A stretch of DNA of 64,000 nt from JAWLHU01 sp041690255 (GCA_041690255.1 JAWLHU010000007.1:248001-312000); one strand, 5' to 3'. Positions 8,022 through 16,734 are shown, counted from the first letter of the stretch. The notes: generated from the sequence alone by a model not told the origin. Numbers and translations are program-made.

Positions 8022-8876
8022 TTAGCGGGGCATCCAGAGTTCGGCGTGGTCCCGCACAAACTGGGCCATGCTGGTTGGCGTGCGCCCCAGAAGCCGCTCC
8101 AGGTCATCGGTCACACCGGCGGAGAGGCCGAGCCGTCCCATAATGTACATCATGCTCGTCAGGTTGATGATCCCTGCCGGGAAGCCGTCGCCCTTCATCT
8201 GCCGGCGGTAGCGCCAGAGCGACGGGCTGGGGTAACAGATCTCCCGGCCCAGCTCCCGCGTGAAGATCACCGCGATCTCGGCGTAGGAGTAGGCCTCCTC
8301 GGCCAGGGTATACCCCTTGTTCCAGTGCTCCTTGCCCTTCAGTGTCGCCAGCGCGGCCCCGGCGATGTCCCGACAGTCGATATAGCTCATCCGCCCCTTG
8401 CCTACCGGCAGGGCGATCTCACCGGTCTCCCGGATCATCTGCCGGTAGGTGGTGGAGAGGTTCTGCATGAAGAAGGTCGGGCGGAGCATGGTCCAGGCCA
8501 TGCCGGAGGCCATGAGCCACTTCTCGATCTTGGCGTGCGGCAGGAAGGGCATGGTGTCGGCGCCCATGACCGAGAGAAAGACGACCTGCTCCACCCCGGC
8601 GGTCCTCGCCGCCTCCAGGAAGGGGAGAATCTGCTTCGGTACGTCGGCAAGCTGCGGGGGCCGGACCAGGAAGATCCGGCTCACGCCCGCCAGGGCGCCG
8701 GCGAAGCTGGTGGGGTCCTCAAAGTCAAAGCGGACGGTCTCCACGCCTTCGCCCAGGATCGCCTGCGCCCGCTCCGGTCTGCGGGCGCCAACCCGGAAGG
8801 CCGGTCCCTCCGCCTGGAGGAGGTGGACCAGGTCCGTACCGACGTTGCCAGGGGCACCGGTGACGAGGATCATCAT
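8022..8876 (-). CDS. NmrA-family NAD(P)-binding oxidoreductase or sensor
   Basis: 284 residues. The N-terminal MMILVTGAPGNVG is the glycine-rich NAD(P) loop of atypical short-chain dehydrogenases, and the layout (VRFDFEDPTSFAGAL, FLSVMGAD, LRPTFFMQNL, YIDCRDIAGAAL) matches NmrA/quinone oxidoreductase-2-like proteins (QorB, YtfG). The usual YxxxK catalytic pair is absent, as in that subfamily. Substrates are probably quinones or reactive electrophiles, which is inference. It lies downstream of a PadR-type regulator, and a double PadR-like operator occupies the region just upstream of its start, so it is the probable regulated gene. Confidence 0.85.
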   Translation of the reverse strand: MMILVTGAPGNVGTDLVHLLQAEGPAFRVGARRPERAQAILGEGVETVRFDFEDPTSFAGALAGVSRIFLVRPPQLADVPKQILPFLEAARTAGVEQVVFLSVMGADTMPFLPHAKIEKWLMASGMAWTMLRPTFFMQNLSTTYRQMIRETGEIALPVGKGRMSYIDCRDIAGAALATLKGKEHWNKGYTLAEEAYSYAEIAVIFTRELGREICYPSPSLWRYRRQMKGDGFPAGIINLTSMMYIMGRLGLSAGVTDDLERLLGRTPTSMAQFVRDHAELWMPR

Positions 8877-8891
8877 GATCGCCCTCTCTTA

Positions 8892-8923
8892 TATGTCACT
8901 ACGACATATGTCATTACGACATA
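8892..8923. promoter_or_regulatory. double PadR-type operator
   Basis: Two 17-bp inverted repeats in tandem: TATGTC-ACTAC-GACATA (8892-8908) and TATGTC-ATTAC-GACATA (8907-8923). They share two bases, and their 15-bp pitch puts the second site about one and a half turns on. ATGT...ACAT half-sites are typical of PadR-family regulators, and a padR-like gene lies just upstream of the site. Confidence 0.75.
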
Positions 8924-8958
8924 TAGTGCCATAGAGAGCCAGGGGTGTCAAGGAAGAA

Positions 8959-8979
8959 GGACCGCCACCAGGGCGGTCC
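8959..8979 (-). terminator. terminator after the padR-like gene
   Basis: Read on the minus strand, GGACCGCC pairs with GGCGGTCC around a five-base loop, followed by TTCTTCCTTG. It separates the regulator transcript from the operator and NmrA-type gene. Confidence 0.65.
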
Positions 8980-8987
8980 CTCCTTGC

Positions 8988-9536
8988 TTATAGCGGGTGG
9001 GGCCTCTTGCGGGGGACCGGGTTCTTTAACCGCAGGGACTTGGCCCAGGCCAACTCCAACTCCCACTGGTCCAGCCGGTGCTGGAGCACCAGGCGGAGCG
9101 GGGCCCCTTCGTCGGGAATCGCCCCGCTGCCAAGATCGCTCAAGCCGGCCTTCAGGTGGTCTATGTGCGCCTGGGCATATTGCTCATAGTGTTCGATCAA
9201 CTGAACCCGCTCCTCGGGGCGGATTAGCGGAAAGACCGCCACCTTAAAGGCGAAGAGTTCCTGGTACTCCTTCGGGTGTGACTCCGTGTCGAGCATCAGT
9301 GTCCGGAAGCGTTCCTTCCCCTCGGCCGTAATCCGGTAGATGCGGGCCGGACGGCCATCCAGCTCCTCGTCGGTCGATGTGATCAGCCCGGTCTCCTCCA
9401 GCTTGGCGAGCAGCGGATAGAGCCGCCCGTTGGAGGCCCTGGCAATCGGGCCGATGATGTTGTTCAGGACCTTGCTGATCAGGTAGCCGTGGGCCGGCTG
9501 TCGCATGAGCAAGGAGAGGATCGCCAACTCGTACAC
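8988..9536 (-). CDS. PadR-family transcriptional regulator
   Basis: 182 residues from a GTG at 9536 preceded by GGGGTGA. Residues 1-75 form the PadR winged helix (YELAILSLLMRQPAHGYLI, NGRLYPLLAKLEETGLI, RIYRITAEGKERF). The C-terminal helical part (about 95-170) is the dimerisation region of the PadR-s/VirAct type. PadR proteins normally repress nearby detoxification or efflux genes and release DNA on binding phenolics or drugs. Here the target is inferred to be the NmrA-type gene downstream, because two PadR-like palindromes lie between them. Confidence 0.9.
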   Translation of the reverse strand: MYELAILSLLMRQPAHGYLISKVLNNIIGPIARASNGRLYPLLAKLEETGLITSTDEELDGRPARIYRITAEGKERFRTLMLDTESHPKEYQELFAFKVAVFPLIRPEERVQLIEHYEQYAQAHIDHLKAGLSDLGSGAIPDEGAPLRLVLQHRLDQWELELAWAKSLRLKNPVPRKRPHPL

Positions 9537-9557
9537 GGTATCGTCACCCCGATCTGT

Positions 9558-9908
9558 CTACTGCTCGGGCCACCAACAGACCTCAAGCCTGTTTCCATCC
9601 AGGTCGTAAAAGCCGAAGAAGCGGACGCCGGGTGGTTGGGCGATCTCATCATCCACTTTGATGCCGGCGGCCTTCAGGGTTGCGTAGACCGCATCGATAT
9701 CGGCGGCGTAGAAGTTGAAGGCGGCGTCGGTCACCGGGGCGAAGGCGTCGCCCTTCTCCACGAGGGTGAGCGGGGTTTCGGCCACGTTGAAGCAGCCGTA
9801 GCCTTCGGCCTTCCAGCGCAGGGTGAGGCCTAGATGCTTGGTATACCAATCGATGGCGGCATCGAGATGGCGAACGGGGAAGAAGACGGTATCGATCCGT
9901 TTGAACAC
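9558..9908 (-). CDS. VOC (glyoxalase/bleomycin resistance) family protein
   Basis: 116 residues with a GTG start at 9908. The single vicinal-oxygen-chelate domain has the paired beta-alpha-beta-beta-beta modules: RIDTVFFPVRHLDAAIDWYTKHLG in the first half and FGFYDLDGNRLEVCWW at the end, with the usual Glu (LEVC) as a metal ligand. Function cannot be fixed from sequence; it could be a small lyase, dioxygenase or drug-binding protein. The hairpin and GAGGGGG site before the start overlap the terminator of the upstream gene. Confidence 0.85.
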   Translation of the reverse strand: MFKRIDTVFFPVRHLDAAIDWYTKHLGLTLRWKAEGYGCFNVAETPLTLVEKGDAFAPVTDAAFNFYAADIDAVYATLKAAGIKVDDEIAQPPGVRFFGFYDLDGNRLEVCWWPEQ

Positions 9909-9910
9909 AA

Positions 9911-9946
9911 AGAGAGCCCCCTCTGTCTTTGAGTAGGCTCTCTTTT
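9911..9946 (-). terminator. hairpin overlapping the VOC gene leader
   Basis: AGAGAGCC (9911-9918) pairs with GGCTCTCT (9936-9943). On the minus strand it ends the cPGS-like gene but stands immediately before the VOC start codon, with GAGGGGG in the loop. Confidence 0.5.
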
Positions 9947-9977
9947 CGCTGTCCCGGGGGCAAACCCCTTTGAGAGG

Positions 9978-11309
9978 CTAGACCAGCAGTTCCTGAGCAA
10001 GCTTTTGTCGGATGATCTGGGCCAGAGTCGGCTCGCCGATCTCCTGCAGTTCGTAGCGGACCCGCAGGATCGGCTTGGACGGCTTAATCACCCGGGTAAT
10101 GTCGATCGGTGTCGCCGAGATGACCAGATCGCAGTCGCAGGCGTTGATCGTCACCTCGAGGTCCTTCATCTGCTTCTCGCCGTAGCCCATGGCCGGCAGG
10201 AGGATGCCGATCCCGGGGTACTTCGCATAGGTCTCAGCGATCGATGCCACGGCCCAGGGCCGCGGGTCGACCATTTCGGCGGCGCCAAACTTCTGGGCGG
10301 CAACGACGCCGGCCCCGTACTTCATTTCTCCGTGGGTCAGGGTCGGGCCGTCTTCGAGGACGAGGACCCGCTTGCCGCGGATCGTCTCGCTCTGCTCGAC
10401 GAAGATCGGCGAGGCGCCATCGATCACAAGGGCGTTCCGGTTCAGCTTCGCAATCGACTCCCGAACCTTGCCAATCCCCTCGGGCGAGGCGGTGTCCACC
10501 TTGTTGATCACGACCACGTCGGCCAGGCGCAGGTTGGTCTCGCCCGGGTGGTAGGTCAGCTCGTGGCCGGGACGGTGCGGATCGACGACGGTGATATAGA
10601 GGTCGGCCTTGTAGAAGGAGAAGTCGTTGTTACCGCCGTCCCAGACGATCACGTCGGCCTCCTGCTCGGCCTGGCGCAGGATCGCCTCGTAGTCGACGCC
10701 GGCGTAGATCACGGCGCCCAGGTCAATGTGCGGCTCGTACTCTTCCCGCTCCTCGATCGTGCACTGGTGCAGATCGAGGTCGGCGTAGGTGGCGAAGCGC
10801 TGGACACGCTGCTTCTCCAGGTCGCCGTAGGGCATGGGGTGGCGGATCGAGACGACCTTGAGCCCCATGTCGCGCAGGGCGGAGACGACCCGGCGGGAGG
10901 TCTGGCTCTTGCCGCAGCCGGTCCGAATGGCGCAGATTGCGATTACGGGCTTGGTAGACTTGACCGCTGTCTCCTGGTAGCCCAGGAGGCGGAAGCCGGC
11001 CCCGGCAGCCATGGCGATGGAGGCCTTGTGCATGACGTACTCATGCGGTACGTCGGAGTAGGCGAAGATCACATCATCCACCTGGTGGTCCCGGATCAAC
11101 TCGGGCATGTCCGCCTCATCATAGATGGGGATCCCCTCGGGGTAAAGCGGACCGGCCAGGGCTGCGGGATAGCGCCGCCCGGCAATATCGGGGATCTGGG
11201 TGGCGGTGAAGCCAACCACGTCATAGGTGGGATCGTTCCGATAGACTACGTTGAAGTTGTGGAAGTCCCGCCCGGCTGCACCGAGAATCAGGACACGCCG
11301 CTTAGGCAT
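9978..11309 (-). CDS. cyclic 2,3-diphosphoglycerate synthetase-like GTPase/ligase
   Basis: 443 residues. ATG at 11309 has GAGGAGG seven bases upstream. An N-terminal Rossmann-like part (RRVLILGAAGRDFHNFNVVYR) is followed by a P-loop (AIRTGCGKSQTSRRV), a DGGNND motif and VVINKVD, in the order found in archaeal cyclic 2,3-diphosphoglycerate synthetase and its COG2403 relatives. The true substrate in bacteria is not known. Its placement after carbamate kinase and ornithine carbamoyltransferase suggests a link to carbamoyl-phosphate or arginine/ureide catabolism. It overlaps the Cys-rich ORF upstream by eight bases, so it is translated from the same message. Confidence 0.8.
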   Translation of the reverse strand: MPKRRVLILGAAGRDFHNFNVVYRNDPTYDVVGFTATQIPDIAGRRYPAALAGPLYPEGIPIYDEADMPELIRDHQVDDVIFAYSDVPHEYVMHKASIAMAAGAGFRLLGYQETAVKSTKPVIAICAIRTGCGKSQTSRRVVSALRDMGLKVVSIRHPMPYGDLEKQRVQRFATYADLDLHQCTIEEREEYEPHIDLGAVIYAGVDYEAILRQAEQEADVIVWDGGNNDFSFYKADLYITVVDPHRPGHELTYHPGETNLRLADVVVINKVDTASPEGIGKVRESIAKLNRNALVIDGASPIFVEQSETIRGKRVLVLEDGPTLTHGEMKYGAGVVAAQKFGAAEMVDPRPWAVASIAETYAKYPGIGILLPAMGYGEKQMKDLEVTINACDCDLVISATPIDITRVIKPSKPILRVRYELQEIGEPTLAQIIRQKLAQELLV

Positions 11310-11490
11310 GGGTAATCCTCCTCTCACAATCTACCTGCGGACAATCGACACATACTACTTCCGGATCATGGCTCATCCAGAAAGCAAGCTGCTCCTCCAC
11401 GCTATCGGTCTGGGGCACATCGCAGCAGCCACGGTACTGGGCCGTTCCGGTCTCCAGCGGTGCCCCACAGTGCTTGCAGATCTGTCTCAA
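11302..11490 (-). CDS. Cys-rich mini-protein, probable zinc ribbon
   Basis: 62 residues from a TTG at 11490 preceded by AAAGAGA and GGGGG. Metal-ligand pairs are visible: CKHC near residue 5, CC near 22, CVDC and CPQVDC near 47-54. The stop overlaps the start of the cPGS-like gene by eight bases. The translational overlap and intact Cys pattern support a real gene, which could be a metal-binding regulatory or assembly subunit for its neighbour. No family is recognised. Confidence 0.6.
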   Translation of the reverse strand: MRQICKHCGAPLETGTAQYRGCCDVPQTDSVEEQLAFWMSHDPEVVCVDCPQVDCERRITHA

Positions 11491-11640
11491 TCTCTTTCGC
11501 CCCCTTTTTTCTCACTCTCCGTAAGCGTTTATGCACCTTGTAAGGGAGGGGCGGTCCCACCCCGGAGGCGCCATTAGCGCCCATTAGCGACTAGCGTAGG
11601 CGCTGAGGCGGTGTCAACAGCACCGCCCGAACGAGAAGAG

Positions 11641-12552
11641 CTACCCCATCACCAAGGTCATCAGCGCCTTTTGCAGATGCATCCGGTTCTCAGCTTGATC
11701 AAACACCACACTCTGCGGCCCATCCATGACCGCATCGACCACCTCTTCGCCCCGGTGCGCCGGCAGGCAGTGCATGAAGATCGCATCCGGCTTCGCCAGA
11801 CCCATCATCTGCTCATTCACCTGGTACCGCTGCATGGCCCGGCGGCGAACCTCCTGCTCCGCCTCCTGTCCCATGGAGGCCCAGACATCGGTGTAGACCA
11901 CATCGGCGCCCTGGATCGCACGTTCAGGATCATCCACCACGACCTTGCCCCGGGTCCGGTCGACTACCTTCGGATCTGGCTCATAGCCCGCCGGGCAAGC
12001 GATCACGACCTCCATATCGAACTTGGCGCCGGCCTCCATGAGCGAGTGAGCCACGTTGTTGCCATCGCCCAGGAAGACCAACTTCAGCCCTTCGAGGTGG
12101 CGCTTCTTCTCCCGGATCGTCATCACGTCGCCCATGGCCTGGCAGGGATGCTGCCAGTCGGTCAGGCCGTTGATCACGGGGATCGTTGCTCCGGCGGCCA
12201 GCTCCTCCACGTCGCCGTGGGCGAAGGTACGGATCATGATGCCATCCAGGTAGCGGGAGAGGACCCGCGCCGTGTCTCCAATCGTCTCGCCGCGGCGGAG
12301 CTGCAGGTCGTTGGAGTTGAGGAAGAGCCCGTATCCGCCGAGTTGGTAAATGCCCACCTCAAAGGAGAGCCGGGTGCGGGTGGAGGACTTGGCGAAGATC
12401 ATGCCCAGGGTCTTCCCCTTCAATGGCTGATCCACAATCCCAGCCTTCAGGCGCATCTTCATGAGGTCGGCGGTGGCGAGAAGCTGATCGAGCTCCTCCG
12501 GGGCCCATTCGTAGATGGTGAGAAAATCGCGGCCTCTCAGACTGACGGACAT
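11641..12552 (-). CDS. argF: ornithine carbamoyltransferase
   Basis: 303 residues. The carbamoyl-phosphate motif STRTR, the HPCQ motif and the ornithine-binding HCLPAHRG are intact, so it should be active. It transfers carbamoyl between carbamoyl phosphate and ornithine. The start overlaps the carbamate kinase gene by 16 bases, an arrangement typical of catabolic arginine or citrulline use (arcB-arcC) and not of the biosynthetic pathway; arcB is therefore an equally good name. A YgeW-type transcarbamylase for another ureide is possible given the cPGS-like neighbour. Confidence 0.9.
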   Translation of the reverse strand: MSVSLRGRDFLTIYEWAPEELDQLLATADLMKMRLKAGIVDQPLKGKTLGMIFAKSSTRTRLSFEVGIYQLGGYGLFLNSNDLQLRRGETIGDTARVLSRYLDGIMIRTFAHGDVEELAAGATIPVINGLTDWQHPCQAMGDVMTIREKKRHLEGLKLVFLGDGNNVAHSLMEAGAKFDMEVVIACPAGYEPDPKVVDRTRGKVVVDDPERAIQGADVVYTDVWASMGQEAEQEVRRRAMQRYQVNEQMMGLAKPDAIFMHCLPAHRGEEVVDAVMDGPQSVVFDQAENRMHLQKALMTLVMG

Positions 12553-13529
12553 GGCTCTGGCCTCCTTCGCTCACTTGGCGTGGCTGGTTCACTGGCTGGC
12601 AGAATGGTGGTCCCGGCCCGGCCGCTTACGGCAGCCGTCGCCTCCTTCAGAGAGGCGATCACCCCTGGCCGCCCGGTATCCTGTACAAAGCGGAGGATCG
12701 CCTCAACCTTCGGCCCCATGGAGCCGGCCTTGAAGTGGCCCTCTCGCTGATAGCACCGCATATCATTGACCGTGACTACATCTAGCTGAACCTGGTTGGG
12801 TTGCTTGTAGTTGACGTACACATGGTCCACATCGGTCAGGATGCAGAAGAGGTCGGCACCGACGGCAACCGCCAGCCGCTCCCCGGCCAGATCCTTGTCA
12901 ATCACCGCCTCGCAGCCGGTCAGGCCGGCATCGTCCAGATAGACGGGCACGCCGCCGCCGCCCGAGCAGATCACCACCGCGCCGGTCTCGACCAGCCGGA
13001 GGATCGCTTCTTCCTCCCAGATCCGGACGGGGTCGGGGGAGGGGACGACCCTCCGCCAGCCGCGACTGGCATCTTCCTTCATGACCCAGCCCCGGGTGCG
13101 CATTAGCTTCTGGGCGCGGGCCGGGGTGTAGAAGGGGCCGACGGGCTTGGTGGGCGCCCCGAACGCCGGGTCGTGCGGATCGACGAGTACCTGGGTGACC
13201 AGGCTGACGACCGTCCGTTGGATACCGCGCGCCCGCAGTAGGTTGTCGAGCCGGTTCTGGATCCAGTAGCCGAGCATCCCCTGGCTCTCTGCCCCGCAGA
13301 CATCCATGGGCAGGGGTGGGACGGTGGCGGACGCCTCCTCCTGCTGGATCAGCAGGTTCCCTACCTGCGGACCGTTGCCGTGTGTGACCACGACGCGATG
13401 ACCGTCCGCGACAAGGTCTGCAATCTGCCGGCAGGTGGTCTCAATGTTCTGGAGCTGCTCTTCGGCCGTGCCGGCCTGACCAGGCTGGAGGATCGCGTTT
13501 CCGCCAAGTGCAACGACGATGGTGGCCAT
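12537..13529 (-). CDS. arcC: carbamate kinase
   Basis: 330 residues. ATG at 13529 follows AAAGGAGG; the frame extends to 13616 without a site. The start MATIVVALGGNAI and the segments VVTHGNGPQVGN, ICSGGGGVPVY and DKDLAGERLA are hallmarks of carbamate kinase (amino acid kinase fold). It converts carbamoyl phosphate and ADP to ATP, ammonia and bicarbonate. It is first in the cluster with argF, the Cys-rich ORF and the cPGS-like gene. The C-terminus carries a Ser/Pro/Arg extension where it overlaps argF. Confidence 0.95.
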   Translation of the reverse strand: MATIVVALGGNAILQPGQAGTAEEQLQNIETTCRQIADLVADGHRVVVTHGNGPQVGNLLIQQEEASATVPPLPMDVCGAESQGMLGYWIQNRLDNLLRARGIQRTVVSLVTQVLVDPHDPAFGAPTKPVGPFYTPARAQKLMRTRGWVMKEDASRGWRRVVPSPDPVRIWEEEAILRLVETGAVVICSGGGGVPVYLDDAGLTGCEAVIDKDLAGERLAVAVGADLFCILTDVDHVYVNYKQPNQVQLDVVTVNDMRCYQREGHFKAGSMGPKVEAILRFVQDTGRPGVIASLKEATAAVSGRAGTTILPASEPATPSERRRPEPCPSV

Positions 13530-13786
13530 GGTGGCCACCTCCTTTGTTGTGGGGTGGGGCCTTTGTTTATACAGTATTGCATAAACGCTCCCGGCGCTGT
13601 TCCCCATCCGTCTCATGTTTGCGAATCTTTTGCTCCAATGCGCCTGGGCGAGAAGTACTAATCCAACCTGCTATAGGGACCTGAAGGGCCTGCATGAGCA
13701 GGAATTTGATGGGTGGGAGAAGAATCCAATCTCATTTGGGATACTACTTTGGTGGAACCAACCCCAAAAGAGATGGGGGATTTTTT

Positions 13787-15487
13787 ATGCGGAAAGAGAT
13801 TCTTGTGACGGTGGATATGGACGAGACCCGGGCCGCTGTTCTCGAAGATGGCGAGCTGGTTGAGGTCTTCATTGAGCGACCGGTCCACCAACGAATTGTC
13901 GGCAACATTTACAAGGGCAAGGTGGAGAACGTTCTCCCCGGCATGCAGGCAGCGTTCGTGGACATCGGCCTGGAGCGCAACTCGTTCCTCTATGTGGATG
14001 ACGCCCTTCCCGGGCGAGCCGAGGTGGAGGGCGAGGAGGTCTCATCGGGCAAGCCGGTCCAGAAGCTGACGATCAAGGATATCGTCAAGCCGGGTCAGGA
14101 GATCGTCGTTCAGGTGGCCAAGGAACCCATCGGGACGAAGGGGGCCAGGGTAACCCGCAATCTGACCCTACCCGGTCGGTTCCTTGTGCTGATGCCCCAG
14201 GTGGACTACATTGGCGTCTCCCGCCGCATTGCCGACGAGAAGGAGCGGGACCGGCTGAAGCAACTGGCCCAAAGGGTGAAGCCGCAGGGCATGGGGCTGA
14301 TCGTCCGGACGGTGGCGGAGGGGGCCGGTGAGGATGAGCTGGCGCAGGACGCCGCCTTCCTGGAGAAGCTCTGGTACCGCATCTCCGACCGGACGAAGAC
14401 CGCCGGCGCCCCCACGTTGATCCATCGGGATCCAAGCCTTGTTCACCGGCTGGTCCGTGATGGGCTGGACGACACCGTCTCGCTCTTCATGATCGACAGC
14501 CGGGAGGAGTATCAGCGGGCTCTGGAGACCCTGGAGATCCACGCCCCGCACCTGAAGGATCGCCTGAAGCTCTACACGCGGGCGGATCAGTCGCTCTTCG
14601 ACTTCCACGGCGTGGAGATGGAGCTGGAGAAGGCGCTGAAGAAGCGGGTCTGGCTGAAGAGCGGCGGGTATATCGTCATTGACCAGACCGAGGCGCTGAC
14701 GGCGATTGATGTGAACACAGGTAAGTTTGTCGGTACAACGAACCTGGCCGACACAGTCTTTAAGACTAATATTGAAGCGGCAAAGGAGATTGCACGGCAA
14801 CTTCGGCTCCGGGATATCGGTGGGATCATTATCATTGACTTCATCGACATGGAGATCACCGACCACCGGCAGAAGGTGATCCAGACGCTCGAGTTGGAGC
14901 TGAAACGGGACCGGACCCGGGCAAACGTGCTCGGCCTGACCCAGCTTGGCCTGGTGGAGATGACCCGCAAGAAGTCTCGCCAGAACCTGGACGAGGCCAT
15001 GACAAGGCCCTGCCCCTACTGCGAGGGGCGCGGCAAGCTCTTCAGCGAGGAGACCATGGCGCATCGGGTCCGGGCGGAGATCCGCCGGATTCTGAAGCAG
15101 TCCTCCAGCGAGGCGCTTCTCATGGAGGTTCATCCATCGGTGGCGGCCCTGCTGATTGGCCCGGGCGGGGCGAACCTGCGCCAGCTTGAGCAGGAGATGG
15201 CCAAGGTGATCTTCATCCGGGGCAACAGCGAGGTGCACCAGGAGAGCTGGAACCTGAAGGTGCTGGGCTCCAAGGCCGAGGTGGAGGAGCGGGCCCTGCC
15301 GGTGAGGGCCGGGCAGGTCGTTGACGTGAAGATCGACGAGGCACACGTGACCAACCCGTCGGATGGTATCGCACGGGTGGATGGCTACGTGATTGATGTG
15401 GAGGATGCCGGTCACCTGGCGGGCAAGTCGGTGAAGGTCGAGATCGTCAAGGCCTTCCGCACCTACGCCAAGGCGAAGTTGGTCTAA
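13787..15487 (+). CDS. rng: ribonuclease E/G
   Basis: 566 residues. ATG at 13787 follows GGGGGA; the frame reaches back to 13694 without a site. The N-terminal S1 domain (IYKGKVENVLPGMQAAFVDIG), the catalytic region with AIDVNTG and DFIDM, and the zinc-link CPYC (near residue 408) are all present. A C-terminal extension with PVRAGQVVDVKI and VDGYVIDVEDAG resembles a TRAM/OB module, common in Gram-positive RNase G. It processes rRNA and degrades mRNA. In many Firmicutes this gene is immediately before rplU; here an 11-kb block of accessory genes lies between. Confidence 0.93.
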   Translation: MRKEILVTVDMDETRAAVLEDGELVEVFIERPVHQRIVGNIYKGKVENVLPGMQAAFVDIGLERNSFLYVDDALPGRAEVEGEEVSSGKPVQKLTIKDIVKPGQEIVVQVAKEPIGTKGARVTRNLTLPGRFLVLMPQVDYIGVSRRIADEKERDRLKQLAQRVKPQGMGLIVRTVAEGAGEDELAQDAAFLEKLWYRISDRTKTAGAPTLIHRDPSLVHRLVRDGLDDTVSLFMIDSREEYQRALETLEIHAPHLKDRLKLYTRADQSLFDFHGVEMELEKALKKRVWLKSGGYIVIDQTEALTAIDVNTGKFVGTTNLADTVFKTNIEAAKEIARQLRLRDIGGIIIIDFIDMEITDHRQKVIQTLELELKRDRTRANVLGLTQLGLVEMTRKKSRQNLDEAMTRPCPYCEGRGKLFSEETMAHRVRAEIRRILKQSSSEALLMEVHPSVAALLIGPGGANLRQLEQEMAKVIFIRGNSEVHQESWNLKVLGSKAEVEERALPVRAGQVVDVKIDEAHVTNPSDGIARVDGYVIDVEDAGHLAGKSVKVEIVKAFRTYAKAKLV

Positions 15488-15489
15488 AG

Positions 15490-15530
15490 GGAAAACCGGC
15501 TGCCCATAGGTGATGGGCAGCCGGTTTTCC
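15490..15530 (+). terminator. long hairpin after rng
   Basis: An uninterrupted 18-bp stem (15490-15507 with 15513-15530), loop AGGTG. TTTT lies in the 3-prime arm and not after it, but the strength suggests termination. Confidence 0.75.
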
Positions 15531-15569
15531 TCGGGTGGCGAAAAGGTGAACGCTAGCACCATTTGACTA

Positions 15570-15614
15570 TTGCCGAATGCGATGGTGCAAACTATACTGT
15601 GGGTAAACCTTTAC
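15570..15614 (+). promoter_or_regulatory. promoter and operator of the LacI-type gene
   Basis: TTGCCG (15570-15575), 17-base spacer, TATACT (15593-15598), then the half-palindrome GTAAACCTTTAC (15603-15614) over the expected start site, pointing to autorepression. The -35 region is also flanked by the inverted repeat GCACCAT (15556-15562) and ATGGTGC (15582-15588). Confidence 0.7.
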
Positions 15615-15658
15615 TCATTCTTAGGTATGAGTTCGGCATGCGACTGTGAGGGGATCTC

Positions 15659-16663
15659 ATGAGGAGACGCAGCATTTCGATCAAGGAGATCTCTGCACTG
15701 GCGGGTGTCTCCATTGCAACGGTTTCACGGGTGATCAACCAGAACGGGCGCTTCTCTCCGGAGACCGAGGAGAGAGTGCGGAAGGTGATCAAGGAGTACG
15801 GGTACGAACCAGACCTGGTGGCTCGGAGCCTTCGTACCAACAAAATGCAGGTCGTAGGCATTATCGTCCCCGATATTACTAACGAATTCTTCGCCAGGGT
15901 GACGCAGGAGCTTCAGCACAACCTTTTTGCCCTGGGTTTCTCAGCGATTATCTGCAACACCAATGAGGAGTATGACAAGGAGAAGCGTTACCTTGCCATG
16001 CTCAAGTCCCAGAAGGTCAGCGGGCTGATCTATATCTCCGGCGAGTTTGCAGACGGCAAGCAGTCGTTGCAGGTCCCCACGATCTACATTGACCGGAAGC
16101 CGCCGGTCAACAGCGGCATCCAGGACTATGTCCTGATCGAGAGTGACAACGCCGGCGGCGGCTATGAGGCCACCAAAGCCCTGCTGGAGAGCGGGTGCCG
16201 CCAGATTGCGCTGGTCACCTACCGGACCGATATCTCCTCGCACGGTGATCGCATGCTCGGCTACAAGAGAGCCCTCCAGGAGCATGGCATCCCCTTCGAC
16301 CCTGCGCTCACGGTACAGACCGACAAAGTCGATATGGCCTGTGGCTTTAAGGCAGCCGACACACTCCTGAGAGAGCACTCCGAGATCGATGGGTTCTTCT
16401 GTACCGCCGATCTGTTGGCCTTTGGCGTCCGTGATCGGGTATACGATACGTCCGCACCCACGGGAAGGCGTCTGCGGCTGATCGGCTTCGACGATCTCTC
16501 TTTCTCCGGGACGAAATCGGTGGCGCTCTCCAGCGTCCGGCAGTCGGTTCGGGAGTTCGGGCAGCTGGGGGCGGAAACCCTCGTGGCCATGATCAACGGG
16601 CAGGAGCTGCAGCAGAAGCAGTATCTGTTGCCGGTTCAGTTGATCCAACGGGCGACGTCCTGA
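15659..16663 (+). CDS. LacI-family regulator of the D-allose operon
   Basis: 334 residues behind GAGGGG. The helix-turn-helix (SIKEISALAGVSIATVSRVI) and hinge (ARSLRTNKMQVVG) are typical of LacI/GalR, followed by a periplasmic-binding-protein-like sensor. It should bind the GTAAAC...TTTAC palindromes found over its own start site and three times before the next gene. In Escherichia coli the allose operon uses an RpiR-family repressor, so this is a different regulatory solution. The likely inducer is D-allose or a phosphate of it (inference). Confidence 0.9.
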   Translation: MRRRSISIKEISALAGVSIATVSRVINQNGRFSPETEERVRKVIKEYGYEPDLVARSLRTNKMQVVGIIVPDITNEFFARVTQELQHNLFALGFSAIICNTNEEYDKEKRYLAMLKSQKVSGLIYISGEFADGKQSLQVPTIYIDRKPPVNSGIQDYVLIESDNAGGGYEATKALLESGCRQIALVTYRTDISSHGDRMLGYKRALQEHGIPFDPALTVQTDKVDMACGFKAADTLLREHSEIDGFFCTADLLAFGVRDRVYDTSAPTGRRLRLIGFDDLSFSGTKSVALSSVRQSVREFGQLGAETLVAMINGQELQQKQYLLPVQLIQRATS

Positions 16664-16734
16664 CGGGTCGCTCGCTTCCTAACGGCAGTCCCGTCCTCCG
16701 GGTACCGGCATTCCCATGAGGACCGCCTCGTTGA

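Noticed and set aside
10005..11315. A 436-codon plus-strand frame
   Set aside because: Shadow of the cPGS-like gene, with low-complexity Asp/Gly/Val content and no domain.
14168..15562. A 464-codon minus-strand frame
   Set aside because: Shadow of RNase E/G, with His/Leu-rich nonsense-like composition.
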